Shown: piece after piece, positions 1 to 7,810 of the stretch
Numbering within the stretch: position 1 is the stretch's first letter
Layout of the letters: each line of letters starts with the position of its first letter
Origin: CAYUTA01 sp964447605
GTDB lineage: Bacteria; Bacillota; Clostridia; Christensenellales; CAG-138
DNA: 33,157 nt
NCBI GenBank assembly: GCA_964447605.1
Contig: CAYUTA010000029.1
Location: 1 to 33,157, forward strand
Reading direction: 5' to 3'
The notes under the pieces: generated by a model
Seen by the model: only the letters and a program-made list of their open reading frames with translations
Database searches by the model: none
What the model was told of the DNA's origin: nothing
Made by a program: the position numbers and the translations under genes

Positions 1-531
1 GAGGTCTGGCGGCACAAAACCCGGCGTACCAACGCGCGCTTCCGCCCGGGCATGCTCAGCTGGAACTACTGGATTGGTTCCGGTTTCCTTCTGCCTGCCA
101 CGCCGGACGGACGCATGCACGGCCAGTTTTTGAGCAACGCCATCTGCCCGGTCAACGGCGCGGACATAAATGGCCCGACGGCCAACGCCAATTCCGTCGG
201 CAAAGCGCTTGGCGGGTACGGCGAGGACGGCGAGATGGTCAATTTGCTCCCCAACGGCGCGAGTCATACCATCACCCTCTCCCCCTCGCTGACGCGAAGC
301 CCCGAGCACAAGGCCAAGCTCAAGTCGTTCCTGCGGGGGTATGCACAAAACGGCGGCACCGCGCTGCAGTTGAATATCCTCGACGCGGACACGCTCGCCG
401 ACGCGCAGCGGCATCCGGAAAATTACCGGAATCTGCTGGTGCGCGTAACGGGCTACAACGCATATTTCACCAGCATCGGGCGTGAGCTGCAAAACGAGAT
501 CATTGCCCGGGAAATTCACAATCAATTTTAG
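1..531 (+). CDS. Glycyl-radical enzyme (PFL-like), C-terminal part
   Basis: Only the last 176 or so codons are present; the reading frame is open from base 1, so the gene starts upstream of the window. The end carries the glycyl-radical loop RVTGYNAYF, with the radical glycine encoded at 451-453, followed by a typical helical tail. An internal N-x-P-x-A-N-x-N segment and the GASHTITLSPS stretch also fit the C-terminal half of the PFL family. The catalytic Cys loop that would define the subclass lies outside the window, so the substrate (a diol, choline, hydroxyproline, arylacetate or other) cannot be assigned. The activase follows 18 nt downstream, as is usual for these anaerobic, oxygen-sensitive enzymes. 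The family call is secure; the subclass is unknown. Confidence 0.93.
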   Translation, partial: EVWRHKTRRTNARFRPGMLSWNYWIGSGFLLPATPDGRMHGQFLSNAICPVNGADINGPTANANSVGKALGGYGEDGEMVNLLPNGASHTITLSPSLTRSPEHKAKLKSFLRGYAQNGGTALQLNILDADTLADAQRHPENYRNLLVRVTGYNAYFTSIGRELQNEIIAREIHNQF

Positions 532-549
532 GAAGCGACTGAACGAACC

Positions 550-1503
550 ATGAGTATCCGGTATCTCGACATCCAGCGCATGTCCAGCGAAGACGGCCCC
601 GGGCTGCGCACCACGATCTTCTTTAAGGGCTGTTCGCTTGCCTGCAGCTGGTGCCACAACCCCGAAAGCATCCAGCGCAAGCGTCAGGTGCTCTGGTATG
701 CCGCGCGCTGTCTTGGCTGCCAAAGCTGCATCTCCGCCTGCCCGCAGTCCGCGCTGACGATGAGCCAAATGGGCGTTCAAATCGACCGCAGGCGCTGCGA
801 AGGTTGCTTTGCCTGCACGGAAAGCTGCCCGACCGGCGCAATCGAAGGAAAGGGGCTGGACGCCGAGCCCGCGGAGCTTGTGCACGAGCTAGTCAAGGAC
901 CGCGCGTATTTTGGAACGGACGGCGGCGTCACGCTCTCCGGCGGCGAGGCGCTCGTTCAGGACGACGCGCTTGAACTGCTGCGCCTGCTTCAGGCCGAGC
1001 GCATCCAGACAGCCGTCGACACCTGCGGTATGCTGTTCCCAGAGCAGCTTGAGCGCGCGCTCCCCTATACGGACGTGCTGCTTTACGACCTCAAGCTCAT
1101 GGACGAAGAGGCGCATCTCCGTTACACCGGGCAGAGCAACGCCATGATCCTGCGCAATCTCGGCATAGCCGCAAAGTGGGCCAAGGGAACGGGCCGGCTC
1201 TGGATCCGCACGCCCGTGGTTCCGGGCGCTACCGATACTGTGGAGAATATCCGCGCCATTGGCGAGCGAATCGCCGCCATCGGCAGCGTGGAACGCTGGG
1301 AACTTTGCGCGTTTAACAACCTTTGCGCGGATAAATACCGCCGGTTGGATATCCCCTGGGCCTGCGACGGCGTCCCGCTCATGACGCGCGCGCGTATGGA
1401 AGCGCTGTTGGTCGTAGCAATGGCCACCGGGGCCTGCCCCGACATCCGGTATACTGGAACCGTTAGAGAGGAGGCGCCCTTTGCACATGATGAAAAAGAT
1501 TGA
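550..1503 (+). CDS. Glycyl-radical enzyme activating enzyme (radical SAM)
   Basis: This 317-residue protein would install the glycyl radical on the enzyme encoded just upstream, using S-adenosylmethionine and a [4Fe-4S] cluster. The radical-SAM motif is C28-x3-C32-x2-C35 within GCSLACSWC. A ferredoxin-like insert follows, with two further cluster motifs (C54, C57, C60, C64 and C83, C86, C89, C93), the arrangement of activases of the non-PFL glycyl-radical enzymes. The SAM-binding motif SGGEAL lies near residue 137. The ATG is preceded by GGAAG, which overlaps the stop region of the upstream gene. Its 3' end overlaps the next gene by 23 nt, indicating one translationally coupled operon. Confidence 0.95.
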   Translation: MSIRYLDIQRMSSEDGPGLRTTIFFKGCSLACSWCHNPESIQRKRQVLWYAARCLGCQSCISACPQSALTMSQMGVQIDRRRCEGCFACTESCPTGAIEGKGLDAEPAELVHELVKDRAYFGTDGGVTLSGGEALVQDDALELLRLLQAERIQTAVDTCGMLFPEQLERALPYTDVLLYDLKLMDEEAHLRYTGQSNAMILRNLGIAAKWAKGTGRLWIRTPVVPGATDTVENIRAIGERIAAIGSVERWELCAFNNLCADKYRRLDIPWACDGVPLMTRARMEALLVVAMATGACPDIRYTGTVREEAPFAHDEKD

Positions 1504-2323
1504 TTCCGAAGCCTTTCAACTCCTGGAGCAGGACAGCAAGATCGGCGTTCTTGCCACGCTCGATGAATCGGGATACCCACACCTGACGTTTCTTTCCTCC
1601 ATACAGGCGCTGGATGAAACGCACCTAGCCTTCGGACAGTTTTGCAGCGGGCTGAGCAAACGTTTCATTTTGGAGCGGCCGGAGGTTGGCTTTCTTGCGC
1701 TGGATGCACAAAAGCGGTATCTGTGCGGCCATGCCGCCTATACGCACAGCGAAACGTCCGGCGAGATTTTTGACCTGTATAACGCCAAGCCTCTTTTCCG
1801 TTACAACAGCTATATGGGGTTCTCCCAGGTGCACTTCTTTGATTTATTGGACGTAACCCGGCTTAGCGCGTTGCCTATGGGCGCGGTTGTCTTTGGCGCG
1901 CTGTGTTCGCGTGTAAAGGCCCTGTTTTGCTCTATAAGCCGGAACGGAGCGCTTCCGCAGGCTGGTATCCGCCTGATTTCCGAATTGGATTCCCTCAAGT
2001 TTCTGTGTTATCCGACCAGGCGCGGCAGGTTGCGCATTCTCCCGGTCATCCAGGCCACGGCCGCCGGGTCGGATCGCATCGTTTTTGCCGGCGTTCCGTT
2101 CGGCGATGAACGTTCCGCCGTGCCGGACGGCTGCAAAGCTTCCATTCTCTGCGTAAATCTCAAAATGGAGTCCGTGCTGGTCAAAGGCGCGTTTCATCCC
2201 GGCAGGCTCGACGTTGAACGTGTATACAACAGCATGCCGCCAAAGATGGAATACGTCTACCCTCGCCCCGACGCGCTTGAGGCGATCACTGCGTTCGAGC
2301 CCGAATGCGCCCCGTCGCGGTAA
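1481..2323 (+). CDS. Pyridoxamine 5'-phosphate oxidase-like flavin split-barrel protein
   Basis: The 280-residue product begins with a split-barrel FMN-binding pattern (IGVLATLDESGYPHLTFLSS, residues about 22-41), as in PNPOx-like flavoproteins. The C-terminal half is less recognisable and may be a family-specific extension. A TTG start at 1481 is chosen because AGGAGG at 1469-1474 sits 6 nt upstream; the in-frame ATGs at 1487 and 1490 are alternatives. The gene overlaps the activase by 23 nt, so it is expected to be co-translated with the glycyl-radical system. A role as a flavin reductase or protective factor for that system is inference only. Confidence 0.7.
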   Translation: MHMMKKIDSEAFQLLEQDSKIGVLATLDESGYPHLTFLSSIQALDETHLAFGQFCSGLSKRFILERPEVGFLALDAQKRYLCGHAAYTHSETSGEIFDLYNAKPLFRYNSYMGFSQVHFFDLLDVTRLSALPMGAVVFGALCSRVKALFCSISRNGALPQAGIRLISELDSLKFLCYPTRRGRLRILPVIQATAAGSDRIVFAGVPFGDERSAVPDGCKASILCVNLKMESVLVKGAFHPGRLDVERVYNSMPPKMEYVYPRPDALEAITAFEPECAPSR

Positions 2324-2340
2324 CGCCCGCCGCGGGGTTT
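2310..2340 (+). terminator. Possible terminator of the glycyl-radical operon
   Basis: CCCCG at 2310-2314 can pair with CGGGG at 2333-2337, with additional GCGG/CCGC pairing inside, followed by TTTCCC. The stem overlaps the stop codon of the preceding gene and the T tract is short, so the call is tentative. Confidence 0.35.
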
Positions 2341-2452
2341 CCCTCTCGCTTTTTCCGATGCACGCACAGATTCCCAAACAAACCGGTGTGCCGCCAATTC
2401 ATTCAAAACGGCATGAAACGCACCGGCTATCCGAATCAAATGCGGCTGAACG

Positions 2453-2806
2453 TCACGTATCCGACTTGTCTGTTACATTTCGGTTGTTTTGCTGGAGATG
2501 GCGCGCAATGGTGTATAAAAACTCCTTGTTGCCCGGCGGATATTTCCCACGATTGATAAACAGCTGGTTCAGGCGTTCCTGATTTCCATATGTCCAGATG
2601 GCTTTGATCTCCTCGCGGACGTTGCGCTCAATGCGCGCTGGTTTGGTGTGGCAGCGCTCGGCGACCTGTGGGTACAGTACGCGCGTAGTGCTTGTAACCT
2701 GACTATCCTGCAGGATCAGTTCAAGCGCATATGCCATCTGTACGTAACCAAGCCGACCGGTCGGCGCGCCCAGAGTAAGCAGTTCATGTTCTATTTTGGA
2801 CCTCAC
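2453..2806 (-). CDS. Stand-alone Spo0A C-terminal (DNA-binding) domain protein
   Basis: This 117-residue protein resembles the effector domain of Spo0A, the master regulator of sporulation, but lacks the N-terminal phospho-receiver domain. Recognisable elements are an early GAPTGRLGY segment (residues 13-21), LYPQVAE (44-50), the recognition-helix region ARIERNVREE (57-66), an IWTYGN segment (70-75) and PGNKEF (91-96), in Spo0A order. A GTG start at 2806 is chosen because AGGAGG (complement at 2814-2819) sits 7 nt upstream; an in-frame TTG at 2839 precedes that RBS and is unlikely. It diverges from the alcohol dehydrogenase gene. It probably binds DNA constitutively or under control of a partner; that is inferred. 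A second such protein lies at 31406-31750. Confidence 0.85.
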   Translation of the reverse strand: MRSKIEHELLTLGAPTGRLGYVQMAYALELILQDSQVTSTTRVLYPQVAERCHTKPARIERNVREEIKAIWTYGNQERLNQLFINRGKYPPGNKEFLYTIARHLQQNNRNVTDKSDT

Positions 2807-2898
2807 AACATTTCCTCCTATGTAATAAATGCATCTCAAAACATCCCATGTTTACACGATAATACGTTCAAATTCAAAATTCAACCAATTCCATTTTC

Positions 2899-2945
2899 TT
2901 CGAGAAAGTCTCCTAAAATCCGCTTTTGTTCGAGTTTTTTCGATG
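2899..2945. repeat. Helically phased TTCGA repeats (0A-box-like)
   Basis: On the plus strand TTCGAGA starts at 2899, TTCGAGT at 2929 and TTCGATG at 2939. Read on the minus strand these are xxTCGAA, one or two bases from the 0A box TGTCGAA. The 30 and 10 bp spacings are whole helical turns. They lie between the divergent Spo0A-C-like gene and the alcohol dehydrogenase gene, about 40 bp upstream of the latter's putative -35. Confidence 0.45.
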
Positions 2946-2980
2946 GCGGAAAATGGATTTGCGGCAATGGCTTGCATCGC

Positions 2981-3009
2981 TTGTTTCCGTTGAAAAAATA
3001 TGCTATTAT
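2981..3009 (+). promoter_or_regulatory. Putative promoter of the iron alcohol dehydrogenase gene
   Basis: TTGTTT at 2981-2986 and TATTAT at 3004-3009 are separated by 17 bp in an AT-rich intergenic stretch (2807-3099). The -10 is good and the -35 moderate. The rest of that stretch holds the TTCGA repeats and no gene. Confidence 0.45.
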
Positions 3010-3099
3010 AAATTTTGAAATCACTTGATTATTCTAAAACCATTCTTTCGCATCTATCATTTTGTCAAAAGATATGTAATGGAAAAGGAGATTCATCAC

Positions 3100-4305
3100 A
3101 TGCTGTGGACGCTTAAGAAGGTCTGGTATCGTATCTTTCAGTTTTTCCTGACGAGAGGCGAGTATCTCATGCCCTGGCGGCAACCTGAGCTGCTGGAGGG
3201 CAAAGGCAGCATCAGGCGGTTGCCGTCGTTTATCAGGGATAAGGGTTATGGCAAAGTGCTTGTTGTAACAGACGGTATGCTGCCCAAGCTGGGGCTGCTC
3301 AACAGCTTCTACGAGGCCAGCGGGGAAGCGGGGCTTAACTATGTTCTCTTTGACGGAGCCGAGGCGAACCCGTCGATCGAAAACATTGAGGACGCGCGCC
3401 AGGCATATCTGGACAATAAGTGCCAGGCGTTCGTTGCCTTTGGCGGAGGCACCGCAATGGACTGTGCAAAAGCGGCGGCGGCGCGCGTGGCTAAACCCCG
3501 TCAAAGCCTTGGGCAGATGGGCGGAACGCTGAAGGTGCTCCGGCGTATTCCAACCATTTTTGCAGTGCCCACCACGGCCGGAACCGGCTCCGAAACCACA
3601 ATTGCCGCCGTGGTGACGGACCGCGGCACGCATCACAAGTATGCCATCCAGGACCTTTGCCTCATTCCACACTATGCCGTGCTCGACCCGGAGCTGACCA
3701 TCGGTCTTCCTCCGCACGTCACATCCACCACCGGTATGGACGCGCTTACGCACGCCGTAGAAGCTTATACCAACATCCTTGCGCCCCAGTGCACCGACCG
3801 GCTTGCCGAAAAGGCCGTTCGCCTGATATTTGAAAATCTGGAAAAGGCGTATCGGGACGGTACAAATATCGAAGCGCGGCAAAATATGCTGCTGGCCTCC
3901 TTTTATGCCGGCGCAGCTTTCACGCGCGCGTGCGTTGGGAATGTGCATGCCATTGCGCATACGCTTGGCGGGCTTTACGGAACGCCGCACGGGCTGGCAA
4001 ACGCGGTCATTCTCCCCTATGTCATGGAGGACTATGGCGCGGCCGTATACGACAAGCTGGCCAGGCTTGCGGAAATCATCGGGATTCAGGGCCGGGACGA
4101 TGAGGAAAAGGCCAAAGCGTTTATTGCTGAAATCCGCCGGATGAGCCGGGACATGAACATCATCGACGGGTTTGATTTCATCGAGGACAAGGACATTCCC
4201 CAGATGGTTAAATGGGCTATGAAGGAGGCCAATCCCATCTACCCGGTACCCGTTATATGGGGAATCAAAGAGTTTACGGCCACAATCAACCGCACGCGCA
4301 AGTAA
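3100..4305 (+). CDS. Iron-containing alcohol dehydrogenase
   Basis: A 401-residue group III (Fe-dependent) alcohol dehydrogenase, a cytoplasmic NAD(P)-dependent enzyme interconverting alcohols and aldehydes. The dinucleotide motif is GGGTAMD (residues 115-121), the family signature PTTAGTGSE is at 157-165, and the metal ligands are D214 and H218 (MDALTH), H283 or H287 (HAIAH) and H297 (TPHG). ATG 3100 is preferred because AAGGAG at 3085-3090 lies 9 nt upstream; the in-frame ATG at 3025 lacks an RBS. The N-terminus is hydrophobic and basic, then has MPWRQPELLEG, as in clostridial butanol-dehydrogenase-like members. Substrate is unassigned. It is monocistronic and diverges from a Spo0A-like regulator, which may control it. 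Confidence 0.92.
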   Translation: MLWTLKKVWYRIFQFFLTRGEYLMPWRQPELLEGKGSIRRLPSFIRDKGYGKVLVVTDGMLPKLGLLNSFYEASGEAGLNYVLFDGAEANPSIENIEDARQAYLDNKCQAFVAFGGGTAMDCAKAAAARVAKPRQSLGQMGGTLKVLRRIPTIFAVPTTAGTGSETTIAAVVTDRGTHHKYAIQDLCLIPHYAVLDPELTIGLPPHVTSTTGMDALTHAVEAYTNILAPQCTDRLAEKAVRLIFENLEKAYRDGTNIEARQNMLLASFYAGAAFTRACVGNVHAIAHTLGGLYGTPHGLANAVILPYVMEDYGAAVYDKLARLAEIIGIQGRDDEEKAKAFIAEIRRMSRDMNIIDGFDFIEDKDIPQMVKWAMKEANPIYPVPVIWGIKEFTATINRTRK

Positions 4306-4520
4306 CCGTTTGAGCCATAAAACCCTCGGCCGCCGCTTTCATATTTCCGGGAGAACGGGCGGTCGGCGGTTATGTGCGGCCTATTCTGTTTTCAGAAAGA
4401 ACGGGGGCAATCGTCTGCGGCGGTTTCAGGCGGTCTGCAAAGGGTCGTGCGTCCGCCGTTCACACTCGCCGCTGCAATTTTACAAAGGGCCAAATGTGAT
4501 TGTCCCCAGTTATTTAACGG

Positions 4521-4549
4521 AAAAAAAGCACCCGTTTTGAGGGGTGCTT
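4521..4549 (-). terminator. Rho-independent terminator of glmS
   Basis: An 8-bp stem (4526-4533 with 4542-4549) with an 8-nt loop is followed on the minus strand by seven T. It lies 9 nt beyond the glmS stop. The remainder of 4306-4520 holds no convincing gene, only a GC-rich CCGCCG/CGGCGG inverted repeat that could end the alcohol dehydrogenase transcript. Confidence 0.85.
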
Positions 4550-4557
4550 AAGGCCGG

Positions 4558-6387
4558 TTATTCCACTGTAACGCTCTTTGCAAGGTTTCTTGGCTTATCC
4601 ACCGAGCACCCCTTCTGTACGGCCAGATAGTACGCCAGCAGCTGCATGGGCACAATCGCGCAAAGCGGCGCGAGCGTAGGGTCCGTTTCGTCAATGGCCC
4701 ATTGCGTGTGCGAATGGCCCTTTGCCCCCTCCCACGCGCCGTTGGTCACCACCAGCACGTTTGCGCCGCGCACCTTGACCTCCTCCATGTTGCTGGCAAG
4801 CTTGGGCCAAAGCTCCGTCTGCGTGGCAAGGGCTACGACGAGCGAGCCGTCCTCGATAAGCGCGATTGTGCCGTGCTTCAGTTCGCCCGCAGCGTACGCC
4901 TCCGAATGGATATAGGAGATCTCCTTAAGTTTGAGCGCCGCTTCGAGCGCAAGCGCAGAATCCATGCCGCGGCCAATAAAAAACACATGCTTAACGGCAA
5001 ACTCACGGCTGGCAAAAAACTGGATTTCCGCGCGGTTATCCAAGATTTTCTGCATGGACGCAGGCACGCGCATCATCTCGGCTATGCGCAAGGCAACCTG
5101 TTCATGTGTCATTTCGCCGCGTTTTTCAGCAAGGTCAAGCGCAACCAGATACAAGACCACAACCTGTGTAAGATACGACTTGGTCGCGGCAACCGCGATT
5201 TCCGGCCCGGCGTAGGTATACAGCACATGGTCGGCCTCGCGGCTGACGGTGCTGCCGATGACATTGCAAACGGCGACCGTTTTACACCCCCTGTTCTTTG
5301 CGCGGCGCATGGCGGCAATGGTATCCGCCGTCTCGCCGGATTGGCTGATGACCATAAACGGGTCGCCTTTGCCAAGCAATGTATCGCCATAGCGGAACTC
5401 GCTTGCAATATCCACGTCCACAGGCAGCTTTGCCATGTGCTCGATGAACTTTTTGCCCATCATACCGGCGTGGTATGCCGTGCCGCAGGAGGTGATGCAC
5501 AGCCGATTCAGCGCCTTTGCCTCCTCCGCGCTCCACGGAAACAGCTCGGTCTTGATCGAGCGGTCCTTAGCCGAGACATATTGCTCAAGCGTCTTGCGGA
5601 ACGCTTCCGGCTCCTCGCAGATCTCCTTGATCATGAAGTGCTCATAATTCCCCTTCTGCGCAGACTCTACGTCCCAGTCGATGCGGGTGATTTCCTTCTC
5701 GGTCTGCGTGCCGAACTCGTCGTAGAAAACGACGTTTTCCGGCCGCAGTACCGCAATTTGCCGGTCTCCCATGAAGCATACGTCGCGCGTATGCGGCAGA
5801 AGCGCGGGAATATCCGAGGCGACCACGCTGAAACTTTTTTCGCAGCCGATCACCATCGGGCTGTCCTTGCAGGTGCAGTAGATGGTATGTGGATCATCCG
5901 CAAACACAATGGCCAACGCAAAAGAGCCCTCAAGCAGCCGAACGGCCTGTTTCAGGGCGACCATCGCGTTGCCGCGATAGAGATAGCCGAGCAATTGAGC
6001 AACCACCTCCGTGTCCGTTTCGGACACAAACTCACAGCCATGCTTAATGAGCATTTCCTTGAGCTTGAGGTAGTTTTCGATGATGCCGTTATGCACCAGC
6101 GCGATGGTTTTGTCCCCATCGGTATGCGGATGGGCGTTGATATCGTTCGGCTCGCCGTGCGTAGCCCAGCGCGTGTGGCCAATGCCACAGTTTCCGTTGA
6201 CGGGGTCGTCGTCAAGTACGCCTTGCAGCAGGTCGATCTGCCCCTTGGATTTCCGCAGAGCAAGCTCCTTGCCATTCCACACCGCCACACCGGCCGAATC
6301 ATAGCCGCGGTATGCCAGCGCGGTCAGGCCTTCCATGAGGATCGGAACACAATTCCTTGGACCGGTATATCCAACAATGCCACACAT
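4558..6387 (-). CDS. glmS: Glutamine-fructose-6-phosphate aminotransferase
   Basis: GlmS makes glucosamine-6-phosphate from fructose-6-phosphate and glutamine, the first committed step to UDP-GlcNAc and cell-wall precursors. The 609-residue protein begins MCGIVGY, where Cys2 is the glutaminase nucleophile after Met removal, followed by the RGYDSAG motif. Two SIS sugar-isomerase domains follow (SQSGETADT in the first), and it ends with the characteristic KPRNLAKSVTVE. ATG 6387 is chosen because the mature enzyme must expose Cys2, and AGGAGG (complement at 6398-6403) lies 10 nt upstream; the open frame extending to 6534 is untranslated leader. It is monocistronic, with its own promoter, a long structured leader and a terminator. 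Confidence 0.98.
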   Translation of the reverse strand: MCGIVGYTGPRNCVPILMEGLTALAYRGYDSAGVAVWNGKELALRKSKGQIDLLQGVLDDDPVNGNCGIGHTRWATHGEPNDINAHPHTDGDKTIALVHNGIIENYLKLKEMLIKHGCEFVSETDTEVVAQLLGYLYRGNAMVALKQAVRLLEGSFALAIVFADDPHTIYCTCKDSPMVIGCEKSFSVVASDIPALLPHTRDVCFMGDRQIAVLRPENVVFYDEFGTQTEKEITRIDWDVESAQKGNYEHFMIKEICEEPEAFRKTLEQYVSAKDRSIKTELFPWSAEEAKALNRLCITSCGTAYHAGMMGKKFIEHMAKLPVDVDIASEFRYGDTLLGKGDPFMVISQSGETADTIAAMRRAKNRGCKTVAVCNVIGSTVSREADHVLYTYAGPEIAVAATKSYLTQVVVLYLVALDLAEKRGEMTHEQVALRIAEMMRVPASMQKILDNRAEIQFFASREFAVKHVFFIGRGMDSALALEAALKLKEISYIHSEAYAAGELKHGTIALIEDGSLVVALATQTELWPKLASNMEEVKVRGANVLVVTNGAWEGAKGHSHTQWAIDETDPTLAPLCAIVPMQLLAYYLAVQKGCSVDKPRNLAKSVTVE

Positions 6388-6561
6388 AGGTCGGATTCCT
6401 CCTTCGCCGCAATCCCTGTGATTTAAGGCGTTTTGCAACATCCGGCAAAGACGCTTCAAAAGCCGGGGAGTCAAGGACTCAAACTGCGGTTTAAACAAAG
6501 AGTCCGAACGTAAGTTCGCCGTCTCGCCACCCACATTCGGACCCGCTTATTCAAAAATCAC
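6388..6561 (-). promoter_or_regulatory. Structured 5' leader of glmS, candidate cis-regulatory RNA
   Basis: About 174 nt separate the predicted transcription start from the ATG. The leader has mutually exclusive pairings: 6502-6508 can pair with 6536-6542, but 6500-6505 can instead pair with 6475-6480, which can also pair with 6468-6472. CCGGC/GCCGG (6442-6446/6462-6466) forms another hairpin, and GGATT/AATCC (6393-6397/6411-6415) places the Shine-Dalgarno in a loop. Many Bacillota use the glmS self-cleaving ribozyme here, but I do not see its conserved core, so this is an unassigned leader. Confidence 0.45.
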
Positions 6562-6567
6562 TTTGCC

Positions 6568-6597
6568 ATTATACAAACATATGCGACGTACCGTCAA
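6568..6597 (-). promoter_or_regulatory. glmS promoter
   Basis: On the minus strand TTGACG (complement 6592-6597) and TATAAT (complement 6568-6573) are separated by 18 bp. This is a strong sigma-A-type promoter; transcription would start near 6561. The rest of 6598-6783 has no clear element apart from the RBS of the next gene. Confidence 0.8.
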
Positions 6598-6783
6598 GAA
6601 ACTTTTATATATTTTTGCAAAGCCCTCCCCGATTGCCGCCGCGCTTTTCAGGCAAACGGTGCGGACATACGAACCGGCCGTAAAGAAGGTGGCGCCCTTT
6701 ATACATATTTGGTAACATATTCTAAATAAAAGCCCGCAGGCTGCAGCCCGTTTTGTAACTTGTTGAAAGGAGCGCCAAATCCT

Positions 6784-7533
6784 GTGGAAAGCAAGCGATT
6801 GATTAAATATCTGGTCATAACATTTTCAATCAGCTGGATGTGCTGGTGGCTGTTGGCCTTGCTGATTTGGCAAAGGGTCATGTCCTTTTCCCATCCGATT
6901 GCGACAATCATATTTGTCATCGGCGGTTTTGGGCCGACCATCGCCGCCATTTTGGTTTCGCCGGAAAAAACCACTCTAAAATCCATTTTACATTTTGTCT
7001 TTGCGCATCGCAAAAACACAGGTATATATTTGCTGATCTTCTGTCTTCTGCTCACCGCGACATTCGGCGCATCCTCTATGGAGATCAATCCGCACCTGCC
7101 TCTGCCGGTTTTGCCTCTGCTGCTGGTGCTGATGACTTTTTTCGGCGGCGGCAATGAAGAGCTTGGCTGGCGCGGCATCATGCAGCCTATCTTGGAAAAA
7201 AGACTTGCTTTCCCCATTGCAACGCTGGCAACAGGCTGCACATGGGCGGTATGGCATTTTCCGTTGTGGTTTGTAAACGGTAGTCCGCAACAGAATCTGC
7301 ATATGCCGTTTATATTGTTTTCTGTGTATGCTGTGCTTGCAAGCTTTTGGCTTGCCGCCGTTTACAAAAAGACGAATTGCGTATTTTACTGCTGCGTCCT
7401 GCATGGTCTGAATAACCTGCTGATGACGTTTTTTGTGTTGAAAATAAACTGGATTCTAGTTATCGGCCTGATCGTAACGCTGACGCTATCCATTTTCGTC
7501 CGGTACGGGAACTCTCCGGCCTTCCGGAATTGA
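6784..7533 (+). CDS. CPBP-family intramembrane metalloprotease
   Basis: A 249-residue multi-pass membrane protein of the CPBP (CAAX protease and bacteriocin-processing) family. The three signature motifs are present: EELGWR with E125, E126 and R130; WAVWHFPLW with H158; and HGLNN with H207 and N211. These are the residues needed for an active glutamate-type intramembrane protease. GTG 6784 is taken as start because AAAGGAG at 6766-6772 ends 11 nt before it; the TTG at 6760 precedes the RBS. The gene stands alone, pointing away from glmS, and no bacteriocin peptide is visible beside it. The substrate is unknown; family members serve in prenyl-protein processing, bacteriocin self-immunity or signalling. 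Confidence 0.9.
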   Translation: MESKRLIKYLVITFSISWMCWWLLALLIWQRVMSFSHPIATIIFVIGGFGPTIAAILVSPEKTTLKSILHFVFAHRKNTGIYLLIFCLLLTATFGASSMEINPHLPLPVLPLLLVLMTFFGGGNEELGWRGIMQPILEKRLAFPIATLATGCTWAVWHFPLWFVNGSPQQNLHMPFILFSVYAVLASFWLAAVYKKTNCVFYCCVLHGLNNLLMTFFVLKINWILVIGLIVTLTLSIFVRYGNSPAFRN

Positions 7534-7728
7534 CGAAACAATGCGCTCGAGAATCATTGCTGATGGGGGTGGCCGGCCCGGCTGCTTTCACGCGTCATGA
7601 TGCTCATTCTGTCTGCGTTTGGTTGCCGTTCCCCGCACGCCTTAGTCGCCGAAAAATCAATCCGCCTGCAATCAACTCCGCCGTATCTGCCGATGGACCA
7701 TGCACATATGGCGTCGGAAGGGTTTGGC

Positions 7729-7752
7729 AAAAAAAGGCTTCAGCCCCTGGGG
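7729..7752 (-). terminator. Weak terminator candidate after queT-like gene
   Basis: On the minus strand a short GGCT/AGCC hairpin is followed by seven T (complement 7729-7735). The stem is short. The surrounding 7534-7810 holds only short frames without family resemblance. Confidence 0.35.
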
Positions 7753-7810
7753 AAGCGCATCGGCGATCAAAGCTGCCGGTACGCCAAAAAGCGCAAACGC
7801 CGGGCCAAGC

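Noticed and set aside
4310..4540. A 76-codon plus-strand frame after the alcohol dehydrogenase
   Set aside because: It runs into the glmS terminator, has no RBS and a low-complexity basic translation.
4702..6426. A 574-codon open frame on the plus strand
   Set aside because: It is the antisense of glmS with no family resemblance, RBS or plausible composition; glmS on the minus strand is certain.
6388..6534. N-terminal extension of GlmS
   Set aside because: The open frame continues upstream of the ATG, but the enzyme needs its Cys2 exposed and a strong RBS precedes the internal ATG.
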